Numbered from the stretch's first letter, positions 1-13,400 are shown. The stretch: DNA of 64,000 nucleotides from Hydractinia symbiolongicarpus (GCF_029227915.1 NC_079875.1:40073201-40137200); one strand, 5' to 3'. Program-made: numbers and translations. The notes: generated by a model not told the origin, from the letters alone.

Positions 1-9
1 TGTTAATTT

Positions 10-383
10 GACGTGATTGCTGGAACTCAGCGATTACACTGGGCACTGTGGTAGCGCTTCATTTAAAAATTAAGCTAAAAAATTCATTTTTTTACTGTGG
101 GACCTATCCTAGCCGTTAGCGCGCGTTGACGAAAAAGCGACAGTTTCAAAAACTACATTTCATTGACTTTCTAACGGTGTCAGTCCGTTTCAGTTACAAC
201 GGTTGGGTCACATATTCGTACCAACATGTATTTAGCGATAATTTTCTGATATTACTAGGTTGCATCGCTTTTTACTATGAAACGATTGACTGTGGGACTT
301 AATTGAGCTAACTTTGGACTGTCACCTGATAAATGTGATAAAGGAGACTATTGGACTCCAAGAAAAAACATTCTTCTTAATTT
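10..383 (+). repeat. Exemplar of subtype A
   Basis: Diagnostic bases: 'gattgctggaac', 'attaagctaaaaaa', 'ttactgtgggacctatcc', 'gttagcgcgcgttgacg', 'gataattttctg', 'gtcacctg', 'aaaggagactattgg' and 'agaaaaaacattc'. Subtype A recurs at 6352, 8590, 13,068, 15,308, 19,045, 30,253, 33,240, 36,227, 41,453, 44,815, 47,055, 49,669 and 51,909. In most blocks it is followed by B, so A-B is the most stable neighbour pair in the array. Confidence 0.85.
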
Positions 384-1630
384 GACATAATTGCCGGAAC
401 TCAGCGATTACACTGGCCGGTGTGGTAGCGCTTCATTTAAGAGTTTAGATAAATAAGTCATTCTTTACTGTGGGACCAGTCCTATCTGTTATCGCGCGCG
501 GAAGAAATAGCGACAGTTTCAAAAACTAAATTTCATTGAATTTCTAACGGTGTCAGTCCGTTTCAGTTACAACGGTTTGGTCACATATTCGTACAACATG
601 TATTTAGCGATATTTTTCTGATATTACTAGGTTGCATCTCTTTTAACAATGAAACGATTGACTGTGGGACTTAATTGAGCTAACTTTGGACTGTGACCTG
701 ATAAATGTGATAAATGAGACAATTGGACTCCAAGAAATAACATTCTTCTTAATTTGACGCGATTGCCGGAACTCAGCGATTACACTGGGCTGTGTGGTAG
801 CGCTTCATTTAAGAATTAAGATAAAAAATCATTTTTTTATTGTGGGACCAATCCTAGCCATTATCGAGCGCTGAGGAAATAGCGACAGTTTCAAAAACTA
901 CATTTCATTGACTTTCTAACGGTGTCAGTCCGTTTCAGTTACAACGGTTGGGTCACATATTCGTACCAACATGTATTTAGCGATAATTTTCTGATATTAC
1001 TAGGTTGCATCGCTTTTTACTATGAAACGATTGACTGTGGGACTTAATTGAGCTAACTTTGGACTGTCACCTGATAAATGTGATAAAGGAGACTATTGGA
1101 CTCCAAGAAAAAACATTCTTCTTAATTTGACATAATTGCCGGAACTCAGCGATTACACTGGCCGGTGTGGTAGCGCTTCATTTAAGAGTTTAGATAAATA
1201 AGTCATTCTTTACTGTGGGACCAGTCCTATCTGTTATCGCGCGCGGAAGAAATAGCGACAGTTTCAAAAACTAAATTTCATTGAATTTCTAACGGTGTCA
1301 GTCCGTTTCAGTTACAACGGTTTGGTCACATATTCGTACAACATGTATTTAGCGATATTTTTCTGATATTACTAGGTTGCATCTCTTTTAACAATGAAAC
1401 GATTGACTGTGGGACTTAATTGAGCTAACTTTGGACTGTGACCTGATAAATGTGATAAATGAGACAATTGGACTCCAAGAAATAACATTCTTCTTAATTT
1501 GACGCGATTGCCGGAACTCAGCGATTACACTGGGCTGTGTGGTAGCGCTTCATTTAAGAATTAAGATAAAAAATCATTTTTTTATTGTGGGACCAATCCT
1601 AGCCATTATCGAGCGCTGAGGAAATAGCGA
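141..1630 (+). repeat. Tandem duplication of a 745-base dimer
   Basis: Bases 141-885 and 886-1630 read the same by eye throughout, including the B-type monomers at 384 and 1129 and the C-type 5' halves at 756 and 1501. The duplication boundary lies inside monomers, so the monomer at 756-1128 is a C/A hybrid: its first part is C-like and the rest, from about 886, is A-like. Confidence 0.85.
384..755 (+). repeat. Exemplar of subtype B
   Basis: Diagnostic bases: 'cactggccgg' (or 'ggccgctg'), 'gagtttagataaataagtc', 'gaccagtcctatctgttatc', 'gcgcgcggaag', 'aactaaatttc', 'ggtttggtc' and a one-base deletion giving 'cgtacaacatg' in most copies. It is the most diverged subtype and lacks the A-tract/T-tract hairpin, which makes it the easiest to spot. 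Confidence 0.85.
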
Positions 1631-2244
1631 CAGTTTCAAAAACTACATTTCATTGACTTTCTAACGGTGTCAGTCCGTTTGAGTTTCAACGGTTGTGTCA
1701 CATATTCGTACCAACATGTATTTAGCGATATTTTTTGATATTACTAGGTTGCATCGCTTTTAACAATGAAACGTTGACTGTGGGACTTAATTGAACTAAC
1801 TTTGGACTGTGACCTGATAAATGTGGTAATTGAGAGAATTGGACTCCAAGAAATAACATTCTTCTTTATTTGACGTGATTGCCGGAACTCAGCATTTACA
1901 CTGGGCTCTGTGATAGCGTTTCATTTACGAATTATGATAAAAAAAGTCATTTTTTTATTGTGGGACCAATCCTAGCCATTATCGAGCGCTGAGGAAATAG
2001 CGACAGTTTCAAAAACTACATTTCATTGACTTTCTAACGGTGTCAGTCCGTTTGAGTTTCAACGGTTGTGTCACATATTCGTACCAACATGTATTTAGCG
2101 ATATTTTTTGATATTACTAGGTTGCATCGCTTTTAACAATGAAACGTTGACTGTGGGACTTAATTGAACTAACTTTGGACTGTGACCTGATAAATGTGAT
2201 AAATGAAACAATTGGACTCCAAGAAATAACATTCTTCTTAATTT

Positions 2245-2617
2245 GACATGATTGCCGAGACTCAGCGATTACACTGGGCTCTGTGGTAGCGCTTCATTTA
2301 AGAATTATGATAAAAAAGTCATTTCTTTATTGTGGGACCAATCCTAGCCATTATCGCGCGCTGAGGAAATAGCGACAGTTTCAAAAACTACATTTCATTG
2401 ACTTTCTAACGGTGTCAGTCCGTTTGAGTTTCAACGGTTGTGTCATATATTTGTACCAACATGTATTTAGCGATATTTTTTTGATATTACTAGGTTGCAT
2501 CGCTTTTAACAATGAAACGTTGACTGTGGGACTTAATTGAACTCACTTTGGACTGTAACCTGATAAATGTGATAAATGAGACAATTGGACTCCAAGAAAA
2601 AACATTCTTCTTAATTT
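2245..2617 (+). repeat. Exemplar of subtype E
   Basis: Marked by 'gacatgattgccgagactcag', 'gtcatttctttattg', and 'gtcatatatttgtacc'. It recurs at 2990 and, as 5' portions, at 61,982 and 63,850, so it appears near both ends of the window and rarely in the middle. Confidence 0.7.
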
Positions 2618-3733
2618 GACGCGATTGCCGGAACTCAGCGATTACACTGGGCTGTGTGGTAGCGCTTCATTTAAGAATTAAGATAAAAAATCATTTTTTT
2701 ATTGTGGGACCACTCCTAGCCAATATCTCCCGCTGAGGAAATAGCGACAGTTTCAAAAACTACATTTCACTGACTTTCTAACGGTGTCAGTCCGTTTGAG
2801 TTTCAACGGTTGTGTCACATATTCGTACCAACATGTATTTAGCGATTATTTTTTGATATTACTAGGTTGCATCGCTTTTAACAAGGAAACGTTTACTGTG
2901 GGACTTAATTGAGCTAACTTTGGACTGTGACCTGATAAATGTGATAAATGAGACAATTGGACTCCAAGAAATAACATTCTTCTTAATTTGACATGATTGC
3001 CGAGACTCAGCGATTACACTGGGCTCTATGGTAGTGCTTCATTTAAGAATTATGATAAAAAAGTCATTTCTTTATTGTGGGACCAATCCTAGCCATTATC
3101 GCGCGCTGTGGAAATAGCGACAGTTTCAAAAACTACATTTCATGATTTTCTAACGGTGTCAGTCCATTTGAGTTTCAACGGTTGTGTCATATATTTGTAC
3201 CAACATGTATTTAGCGATATTTTTTTGATATTACTAGGTTGCATCGCTTTTAACAATGAAACGTTGACTGTGGGACTTAATTGAACTCACTTTGGACTGT
3301 AACCTGATAAATGTGATAAATGAGACAATTGGACTCCAAGAAATAACATTCTTCTTAATTTGACGCGATTGCCGGAACTCAGCGATTACACTGGGCTGTG
3401 TGGTAGCGCTTCATTTAAGAATTAAGATAAAAAATCATTTTTTTATTGTGGGACCACTCCTAGCCAATATCTCGCGCTGAGGAAATAGCGACAGTTTCAA
3501 AAACTACATTTCACTGACTTTCTAACGGTGTCAGTCCGTTTGAGTTTCAACGGTTGTGTCACATATTCGTACCAACATGTATTTAGCGATTATTTTTTGA
3601 TATTACTAGGTTGCATCGCTTTTAACAAGGAAACGTTGACTGTGGGACTTAATTGAACTAACTTTGGACTGTGACCTGATGAATGTGATAAATGAGACAA
3701 TTGGACTCAGAGAAATAACATTCTTCTTTATTT
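2245..3733 (+). repeat. E-C dimer in two tandem copies (745 and 744 bases)
   Basis: Copies are 2245-2989 and 2990-3733. The second E has private changes ('ctatggtagtgc', 'cgctgtggaaa', 'catgattttc', 'gtccatttg'), so this duplication has had more time to diverge than the one at 141-1630. Confidence 0.8.
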
Positions 3734-4107
3734 GACGTGATTGCCGGAACTCAGCGATTACACTGGGCTCTGTGGTAGCGCTTCAATTAAGAATTAAGAT
3801 AAAAAAGTCATTTTTTTATTGCGGGACCAATCCTAGCCATTATTTCGCGCTGAAGAAATAGCGGCAGTTTCAAAAACTGCTTTTCATTGACATTCTAACG
3901 GTGTCAGTCCGTTTGAGTTACAACGGTTGGGTCAAATATTCGTACCAACATGTATTTAGCGATATTTTTCTGATATTACTAGGTTGCATCTCTTTTAACA
4001 ATGAAACGATTGACTGTGGGACTTAATTGAGCTAACTTTGGACTGTGACCTGATTAATGTGATAAATGAGACAATTGGACTCCAAGAAATAACATTCTTG
4101 TTAATTT
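3734..4107 (+). repeat. Exemplar of subtype K
   Basis: Marked by 'cttcaattaag', 'attgcgggacc', 'cgctgaagaaatagcggcag', 'aaactgcttttcattgac' and 'gggtcaaatattc'. Relatives: K' begins 'gacgggattgcc' and has 'cgctaaagaaatagcggc' and 'aaaattac' (11,201; 14,561; 22,401; 28,381). K'' is at 54,895, 58,625, 61,609 and 63,102. Confidence 0.75.
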
Positions 4108-4479
4108 GACGTGATTGCCGGAACTCAGCGATTACACTGGGCACTGTGGTAGCGCTTCATTTAAGAATTATGATAAAAAAGTCATTTTTTTATTGTGGGA
4201 CCAATCCTAGCCATTATCGAGCGCTGACGAAATAGCGACAGTTTCAAAAACTACATTTCATTGACTTTCTAACGGTGTCAGTCCGTTTGAGTTTCAACGG
4301 TTGTGTCACATATTCGTACCAACATGTATTTAGCGATATTTTTTGATATTACTAGGTTGCATTGCTTTTAACAATGAAACGTTGACTGTGGGACTTAATT
4401 GAACTAACTTTGGACTGTGACCTGATAAATGTGATAAATGAGACAATTGGACTCCAAGAAATAACATTCTTCTTAATTT
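4108..4479 (+). repeat. Exemplar of subtype L
   Basis: Marked by 'ttgttaatttgacgtgatt', 'gggcactgtgg', 'gaattatgat', 'gagcgctgacg' and 'ggttgcattgcttttaac'. It alternates with K in the left part of the window. Confidence 0.7.
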
Positions 4480-6342
4480 GACGTGATTGCCGGAACTCAG
4501 CGATTACACTGGGCTCTGTGGTAGCGCTTCAATTAAGAATTAAGATTAAAAAAGTCATTTTTTTATTGCGGGACCAATCCTAGCCATTATCTCGCGCTGA
4601 AGAAATAGCGGCAGTTTCAAAAACTGCATTTCATTGACATTCTAACGGTGTCAGTCCGTTTGAGTTACAACGGTTGGGTCAAATATTCGTACCAACATGT
4701 ATTTAGCGATATTTTTCTGATATTACTAGGTTGCATCTCTTTTAACAATGAAACGATTGACTGTGGGACTTAATTGAGCTAACTTTGGACTGTGACCTGA
4801 TAAATGTGATAAATGAGACAATTGGACTCTAAGAAATAACATTCTTGTTAATTTGACGTGATTGCCGGAACTCAGCGATTACACTGGGCACTGTGGTAGC
4901 GCTTCATTTAAAAATTATGATAAAAAAAGTCATTTTTTTATTGTGGGACCAAACCTAGCCATTATCCTGCGCTGAGGAAATAGCGACAGTTTCAAAAACT
5001 ACATTTCATTGACTTTCTAACGGTGTCAGTCCGTTTGAGTTACAACGGTTGGGTCAAATATTCGTACCAACATGCATTTAGCGATATTTTTCTGATATTA
5101 CTAGGTTGCATCTCTTTTAACAATGAAACGATTGACTGTGGGACTTAATTGAGCTAACTTTGGACTGTGACCTGATAAATGTGATAAATGAGACAATTGG
5201 ACTTCAAGAAATAACATTCTTCTTAATTTAACGTGATTGCCGGAACTCAGCGATTACACTGGGCTCTGTGGTAGCGCTTCAATTAAGAATTAAGATAAAA
5301 AAGTCATTTTTTTATTGCGGGACCATTCCTAGCCATTATTTCGCGCTGAAGAGATAGCGGCAGTTTCAAAAACTACATTTCATTGACTTTTTAACGGTGT
5401 CAGTCCGTTTAAGTTACAACGGTTGGGTCAAATATTCGTACCAACATGTATTTAGCGATATCTTTCTGATATTACTAGGTTGCATCTCTTTTAACAATGA
5501 AACGATTGACTGTTGGACTTAATTGAGCTAACTTTGGACTGTGACCTGATAAATGTGATAAATGAGACAATTGGACTCCAAGAAATAACATTCTTCTTAA
5601 TTTGACGTGATTGCCGGAACTCAGCGATTACACTGGGCACTGTGGTAGCGCTTCATTTAAAACTTAAGATACAAAAAGTTATTTTTTTATTGTGGGACCA
5701 ATCCTAGCCGTTATCGCGCGCTAAAGAAATAGCGACAGTTTCAAGAACTACATTTCATTGACTTTCTAACGGTGTCAGTCTGTTTGAGTTACAACGGTTG
5801 GGTCACATATTCGTACCAACATGTATTTAACGATATTTTTCTGATATTATTAGGTTGCATCGCTTTTAAATATGAAACAGTTGACTGTGGGACTTACTTG
5901 AGCTACCTTTGGACTGTCACCTGATAAATGTGATAAAGGAGACAATTGGACTCCAAGAAAAAACATTCTTCTTAATTTGACATGATTGCCGAAACTCAGC
6001 GATTACACTGGGCTCTGTGGTAGCGCTTCATTTAAGAATTATGATAAAAAAGTCATTTTTTTATTGTGGGACCAATCCTATCCATTATTGCGCGCTGAGG
6101 AAATAGCGACAGTTTCAAAAACTACATTTCATTGACTTTCTAACGGTGTCAGTCCGTTTGAATTTCAACGATTGTGTCACATATTCGTACCAACATGTAT
6201 TTAGCGATATTTTTTTGATATTACTAGGTTGCATCGCTTTTAACAATGAAACGTTGCCTGTGGGACTTAATTGAACTAACTTTGGACTGTGACCTGATAA
6301 ATGTGATAAAAAGGACAATTGGACTCCAAGAAGTAACATTTT

Positions 6343-8580
6343 TGTTAATTTGACGTGATTGCTGGAACTCAGCGATTACACTGGGCACTGTGGTAGCGCT
6401 TCATTTAAAAATTAAGCTAAAAAATTCATTTTTTTACTGTGGGACCTATCCTAGCCGTTAGCGCGCGTTGACGAAAAAGCGACAGTTTCAAAAACTACAT
6501 TTCATTGACTTTCTAACGGTGTCAGTCCGTTTCAGTTACAACGGTTGGGTCACATATTCGTACCAACATGTATTTAGCGATAATTTTCTGATATTACTAG
6601 GTTGCATCGCTTTTTACTATGAAACGATTGACTGTGGGACTTAATTGAGCTAACTTTGGACTGTCACCTGATAAATGTGATAAAGGAGACTATTGGACTC
6701 CAAGAAAAAACATTCTTCTTAATTTGACATAATTGCCGGAACTCAGCGATTACACTGGCCGGTGTGGTAGCGCTTCATTTAAGAGTTTAGATAAATAAGT
6801 CATTCTTTACTGTGGGACCAGTCCTATCTGTTATCGCGCGCGGAAGAAATAGCGACAGTTTCAAAAACTAAATTTCATTGAATTTCTAACGGTGTCAGTC
6901 CGTTTCAGTTACAACGGTTTGGTCACATATTCGTACAACATGTATTTAGCGATATTTTTCTTATATTACTAGGTTGCATCTCTTTTAACAATGAAACGAT
7001 TGACTGTGGGACTTAATTGAGCTAACTTTGGACTGTGACCTGATAAATGTGATAAATGAGACAATTGGACTCCAAGAAATAACATTCTTCTTAATTTGAC
7101 GCGATTGCCGGAACTCAGCGATTACACTGGGCTGTGTGGTAGCGCTTCATTTAAGAATTAAGATAAAAAATCATTTTTTTATTGTGGGACCAATCCTAGC
7201 CATTATCGAGCGCTGAGGAAATAGCGACAGTTTCAAAAACTACATTTCATTGACTTTCTAACGGTGTCAGTCCGTTTGAGTTTCAACGGTTGTGTCACAT
7301 ATTCGTACCAACATGTATTTAGCGATATTTTTTGATATTACTAGGTTGCATCGCTTTTAACAATGAAACGTTGACTGTGGGACTTAATTGAACTAACTTT
7401 GGACTGTGACCTGATAAATGTGGTAATTGAGAGAATTGGACTCCAAGAAATAACATTCTTCTTTATTTGACGTGATTGCCGGAACTCAGCATTTACACTG
7501 GGCTCTGTGATAGCGTTTCATTTACGAATTATGATAAAAAAAGTCATTTTTTTATTGTGGGACCAATCCTAGCCATTATCGAGCGCTGAGGAAATAGCGA
7601 CAGTTTCAAAAACTACATTTCATTGACTTTTTAACGGTGTCAGTCCGTTTGAGTTTCAACGGTTGTGTCACATATTCGTACCAACATGTATTTAGCGATA
7701 TTTTTTGATATTACTAGGTTGCATCGCTTTTAACAATGAAACGTTGACTGTGGGACTTAATTGAACTAACTTTGGACTGTGACCTGATAAATGTGATAAA
7801 TGAGACAATTGGACTCCAAGAAATAACATTCTTCTTAATTTGACGTGATTGCCGGAACTCAGCGATTACACTGGGCTCTGTGGTAGCGCTTCAATTAAGA
7901 ATTAAGATAAAAAAGTCATTTTTTTATTGCGGGACCAATCCTAGCCATTATTTCGCGCTGAAGAAATAGCGGCAGTTTCAAAAACTGCTTTTCATTGACA
8001 TTCTAACGGTGTCAGTCCGTTTGAGTTACAACGGTTGGGTCAAATATTCGTACCAACATGTATTTAGCGATATTTTTTTGATATTACTAGGTTGCATCTC
8101 TTTTAACAATGAAACGATTGACTGTGGGACTTAATTGAGCTAACTTTGGACTGTGACCTGATAAATGTGATAAATGAGACAATTGGACTCCAAGAAATAA
8201 CATTCTTGTTAATTTGACGTGATTGCCGGAACTCAGCGATTACACTGGGCACTGTGGTAGCGCTTCATTTAAGAATTATGATAAAAAAAGTCATTTTTTT
8301 ATTGTGGGACCAATCCTATCCATTATTGCGCGCTGAGGAAATAGCGACAGTTTCAAAAACTACATTTCATTGACTTTCTAACGGTGTCAGTCCGTTTGAA
8401 TTTCAACGATTGTGTCACATATTCGTACCAACATGTATTTAGCGATATTTTTTTGATATTACTAGGTTGCATCGCTTTTAACAATGAAACGTTGCCTGTG
8501 GGACTTAATTGAACTAACTTTGGACTGTGACCTGATAAATGTGATAAAAAAGACAATTGGACTCCAAGAAGTAACATTTT
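6343..8580 (+). repeat. Six-monomer condensed copy of the preceding 17-monomer segment
   Basis: 6343-7085 matches 1-743 (A, B). 7099-7840 matches 1501-2243 (including the rare 'gtggtaattgagagaatt' at 1823 and 7422). 7840-8212 matches the K monomer at 3734. The last monomer ends like 5980-6342 (E'-type end). The order is kept and eleven monomers are missing. It ends just before another A at 8590. Confidence 0.8.
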
Positions 8581-9334
8581 TTTTAATTTGACGTGATTGC
8601 TGGAACTCAGCGATTACACTGGGCACTGTGGTAGCGCTTCATTTAAAAATTAAGCTAAAAAATTCATTTTTTTACTGTGGGACCTATCCTAGCCGTTAGC
8701 GCGCGTTGACGAAAAAGCGACAGTTTCAAAAACTACATTTCATTGACTTTCTAACGGTGTCAGTCCGTTTAAGTTACCACGGTTGGGTCACATATTCGTA
8801 CCAACATGTATTTAGCGATAATTTTCTGATATTACTAGGTTGCATCGCTTTTTACTATGAAACGATTGACTGTGGGACTTAATTGAGTTAACTTTGGACT
8901 GTCACCTGATAAATGTGATAAAGGAGACTATTGGACTCCAAGAAAAAACATTCTTCTTAATTTGACATAATTGCCGGAACTCAGCGATTACACTGGCCGG
9001 TGTGGTAGCGCTTCATTTAAGAGTTTAGATAAATAAGTCATTCTTTACTGTGGACCAGTCCTATCTGTTATCGCGCGCGGAAGAAATAGCGACAGTTTCA
9101 AAAACTAAATTTCATTGATTTTCTAACGGTGTCAGTCCGTTTCAGTTACAACGGTTTGGTCACATATTCGTACAACATGTATTTAGCGATATTTTTCTGA
9201 TATTACTAGGTTGCATCGCTTTTAACTATGAAACGATTGACTGTGGGACTTAATTGAACTAACTTTGGACTCTGCCCTGATAAATGTGATAAATGAGTCA
9301 ATTGGACACCAAGAAATAACATTCTTCTTAATTT

Positions 9335-9708
9335 GACATGATTGCCGAAACTCAGCGATTACACTGGGCTCTCTGGTAGCGCCTCATTTAAGAATTAAGT
9401 TAAAAAAAGTCATTCTTTTATTGTGGGAACAATCCTAGTCATTATCGCGCGCTGAGGAAATAGCGACAGTTTCAAAAACTACATTTCATTGACTTTCTGA
9501 CGGTGTCAGTCACTTTGAGTTTCAACGGTTGTGTCACATATTTGTACCAACATGTATTTAGCGATATTTTTTTGATATTACTAGGTTGCATCACTATTAA
9601 CAATGAAACGTTGACTGTGGGACTTAATTGAACTAACTTTGGACTGTGACCTAATAAATGTGATAAATGAGACAATTGGACTCCAAGAAATAACATTCTT
9701 CTTAATTT
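9335..9708 (+). repeat. Exemplar of subtype F
   Basis: Marked by 'gacatgattgccgaaac', 'tagcgcctcatttaag', 'attaagttaaaaaaagtc', 'gtgtcagtcactttgag', 'gctattaac' (or 'cactattaac') and 'gacctaataaatg'. Left-half copies (9335, 19,790s, 27,263) read 'ctgacggtgtcag'; right-half copies read 'ctaacggtgtcag' together with 'gacattatcgcgcgcagagg' and 'caacagttg'. F is therefore split into two generations. Confidence 0.85.
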
Positions 9709-10080
9709 GATGTGATTGCCGGTACTCAGCGATTACTCTGGGCTCTGTGGTAGCGCTTCAATTAAGAATTAAGATAAAAAGTCATTTTTTTATTGTGGGA
9801 CCAATCCTAGCCAATATCTCGCGCTGAAGAAATAGCGACAGTTTCAAAAACTACATTTCATTGACTTTCTAACGGTGTCAGTCCGTTTGAGTTACAACGG
9901 TTGGGTCACATATTCGTACCAACATGTATTTAGCGATATTTTTTTGATATTACTAGGTTGCATCGCTTTTAACAATGAAACATTGACTGTGGGACTTAAT
10001 TGAACTAACTTTGGACTGTGACCTGATAAATGTGATAAATGAGACAATTGGACTCCAAGAAATAACATTCTTGTTAATTT
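9709..10080 (+). repeat. Exemplar of subtype G
   Basis: Marked by 'gattgccggtactcag', 'gattactctggg', 'cttcaattaagaattaag', and usually 'ccaatatctcgcgctgaag'. In the right half the hairpin is interrupted as 'gataacaagtcat'. It always follows F, so F-G behaves as a dimeric unit. Confidence 0.85.
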
Positions 10081-10452
10081 GACGCGATTGCCGGAACTCA
10101 GCGATTACACTGGGCTGTGTGGTAGCGCTTCATTTAAGAATTAAGTTAAAAAGTCATTTTTTTATTGTGGGACCACTCCTAGCCAATATCTCGCGCTGAG
10201 GAAATAGCGACAGTTTCAAAAACTACATTTCACTGACTTTCTAACGGTTTCAGTCCGTTTGAGTTTCAACGGTTGTGTCTTATATTCGTACCAACATGTA
10301 TTTAGCGATATTTTTTTGATATTACTAGGTTGCATCGCTTTTAACAAGGAAACGTTGACTGTGGGACTTAATTGAACTAAATTTGGACTGTGACCTGATA
10401 AATGTGATAAATGAGACAATTGGACTCAAAGAAATAACATTCTTCTTTATTT
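10081..10452 (+). repeat. Exemplar of subtype C
   Basis: Diagnostic bases: 'gacgcgattgcc', 'gggctgtgtgg', 'ccactcctagccaatatctc', 'catttcactgac', 'acggtttcagtcc', 'caaggaaacg' and 'ggactcaaag'. Earlier relatives at 756, 1501, 2618 and 3362 share the first half only or most of it. Confidence 0.8.
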
Positions 10453-13400
10453 GACGTGATTGCCGGAACTCAGCGATTACACTGGGCTCAGTGATAGCGC
10501 TTCATTTAAGAATTATGATAAAAAAGTCATTTTTTTATTGTGGGACCAATCCTAGCCATTATCGAGCGCTGAGGAAATAGCGACAGTTTCAAAAACTACA
10601 TTTCATTGACTTTCTAACGGTGTCAGTCCGTTTGAGTTTCAACGGTTGTGTCACATATTCGTACCAACATGTATTTAGCGATATTTTTTGATATTACTTG
10701 GTTGCATCGCTTTTAACAATGAAACGTTGACTGTGGGACTTAATTGAACTAACTTTGGACTGTGACATGATAAATGTGATAAATGAGACAATTGGACTCC
10801 AAGAAATAACATTCTTCTTTATTTGACGTGATTGCCGGAACTCAGCGATTACACTGGGCTTTGTGATAGCGTTTCATTTAAGAATTATGATAAAAAAAGT
10901 CATTTTTTTATTGTGGGACCAATCCTAGTCATTATCGAGCGCTGAGGAAATAGCGACAGTTTCAAAAACTACATTTCATTGACTTTCTAACGGTGTCAGT
11001 CCGTTTGAGTTACAACGGTTTTGTCAAATATTCGTACCAACATGTATTTAGCGATATTTTTCTGATATTACTAGGTTGCATCGCTTTTAACAATGAAACG
11101 TTGACTGTGGGACTTAATTGAACTAACTTTGGACTGTGACCTGATAAATGTGATAAATGAGACAATTGGACTCCAAGAAATAACATTCTTCTTAATTTGA
11201 CGGGATTGCCGGAACTCAGCGATTACACTGGGCTCTGTGGTAGCGCTTCAATTAAGAATTAAGATAAAAAAGTCATTTTTTTTTGCGGGACCAATCCTAG
11301 CCATTATCTCGCGCTAAAGAAATAGCGGCAGTTTCAAAAATTACATTTCATTGACTTTCTAACGGTGTCAGTCCGTTTGAGTTACAACGGTTGGGTCAAA
11401 TATTCGTACCAACATGTATTTAGCGATATTTTTCTGATATTACTAGGTTGCATCTCTTTTAACAATGAAACGATTGACTGTGGGACTTAATTGAGCTAAC
11501 TTTGGACTGTGACCTGATAAATGTGATAAATGAGACAATTGGACTCCAAGAAATAACATTCTTGTTAATTTGACGTGATTGCCGGAACTCAGCGATTACA
11601 CTGGGCACTGTGGTAGCGCTTCATTTAAGAATTATGATAAAAAAAGTCATTTTTTTATTGTGGGACCAATCCTAGCCATTATCGAGCGCTGAGGAAATAG
11701 CGGCAGTTTCAAAAACTGCTTTTCATTGACATTCTAACGGTTTCAGTCCGTTTGAGTTACAACGGTTGGGTCAAATATTCGTACCAACATGTATTTAGCG
11801 ATATTTTTCTGATATTACTAGTTTGCATCCCTTTTAACAATGAAACGATTGACTGTGGGACTTAATTGAGCTAATTTTGGACTGTGACCTGATAAATGTG
11901 ATAAATGAGACAATTGGACTCCAAGAAATAACATTCTTGTTAATTTGACGTGATTGCCGGAACTCAGCGATTACACTGGGCACTGTGGTAGCGCTTCATT
12001 TAAGAATTATGATAAAAAAAGTCATTTTTTTATTGTGGGACCAATCCTAGCCATTATCGAGCGCTGACGAAATAGCGACAGTTTCAAAAACTACATTTCA
12101 TTGACTTTCTAACGGTGTCAGTCCGTTTGAGTTTCAACGGTTGTGTCACATATTCGTACCAACATGTATTTAGCGATATTTTTTGATATTACTAGGTTGC
12201 ATTGCTTTTAACAATGAAACGTTGACTGTGGGACTTAATTGAACTAACTTTGGACTGTGACCTGATAAATGTGATAAATGAGACAATTGGACTCCAAGAA
12301 ATAACATTCTTCTTAATTTGACGTGATTGCCGGAACTCAGCGATTACACTGGGCTCTGTGGTAGCGCTTCAATTAAGAATTAAGATAAAAAAAGTCATTT
12401 TTTTATTGCGGGACCAATCCTAGCCATTATCTCGCGCTGAAGAAATAGCGGCAGTTTCAAAAACTGCATTTCATTGACATTCTAACGGTGTCAGTCCGTT
12501 TGAGTTACAACGGTTGGGTCAAATATTCGTACCAACATGTATTTAGCGATATTTTTCTGATATTACTAGGTTGCATCTCTTTTAACAATGAAACGATTGA
12601 CTGTGGGACTTAATTGAGCTAACTTTGGACTGTGACCTGATAAATGTGATAAATGAGACAATTGGACTCTAAGAAATAACATTCTTGTTAATTTGACGTG
12701 ATGGCCGGAACTCAGCGATTACACTGGGCACTGTGGTAGCGCTTCATTTAAGAATTATGATAAAAAAGTCATTTTTTTATTGTGGGACCAATCCTATCCA
12801 TTATTGCGCGCTGAGGAAATAGCGACAGTTTCAAAAACTACATTTCATTGACTTTCTAACGGTGTCAGTCCGTTGGAATTTCAACGATTGTGTCACATAT
12901 TCGTACCAACATGTATTTAGCGATATTTTTTTGATATTACTAGGTTGCATCGCTTTTAACAATGAAACGTTGCCTGTGGGACTTAATTGAACTAACTTTG
13001 GACTGTGACCTGATAAATGTGATAAAAAAGACAATTGGACTCCAAGAAGTAACATTTTTGTTAATTTGACGTGATTGCTGGAACTCAGCGATTACACTGG
13101 GCACTGTGGTAGCGCTTCATTTAAAAATTAAGCTAAAAAATTCATTTTTTTACTGTGGGACCTATCCTAGCCGTTAGCGCGCGTTGACGAAAAAGCGACA
13201 GTTTCAAAAACTACATTTCATTGACTTTCTAACGGTGTCAGTCCGTTTAAGTTACCACGGTTGGGTCACATATTCGTACCAACATGTATTTAGCGATAAT
13301 TTTCTGATATTACTAGGTTGCATCGCTTTTTACTATGAAACGATTGACTGTGGGACTTAATTGAGCTAACTTTGGACTGTCACCTGATAAATGTGATAAA

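Larger units (their letters stand above)
3734..5229 (+). repeat. K-L dimer in two tandem copies
   Basis: K starts at 3734 and 4480, L at 4108 and 4855. The second L is a hybrid: its middle reads 'cctgcgctgagg' and its 3' part follows the K/M pattern ('gggtcaaatattc', 'aaacgattgac'). A further K relative starts at 5230, where gac is mutated to aac. Confidence 0.75.
8581..12694 (+). repeat. HOR segment A-B-F-G-C-D followed by D/K/L variants
   Basis: Monomer starts are about 8590 (A), 8964 (B), 9335 (F), 9709 (G), 10,081 (C), 10,453 (D), 10,825 (second D-like), 11,201 (K'), then L-type and K-type monomers to 12,694. The first six recur in the same order from 19,045, an offset of about 10,456 bases or 28 monomers. 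Confidence 0.8.

Noticed and set aside
6115-6339. Minus-strand reading frame of 63-74 codons, present in about fifty monomers (for example 6115-6339, 29,267-29,491, 60,627-60,851)
   Set aside because: It recurs only because the monomer recurs. It is short, many other monomers break it with stops or one-base indels, differences between copies are mostly amino-acid changing, and there is no domain, signal peptide or start context. A coding test over all monomers would be decisive; I expect no purifying selection.
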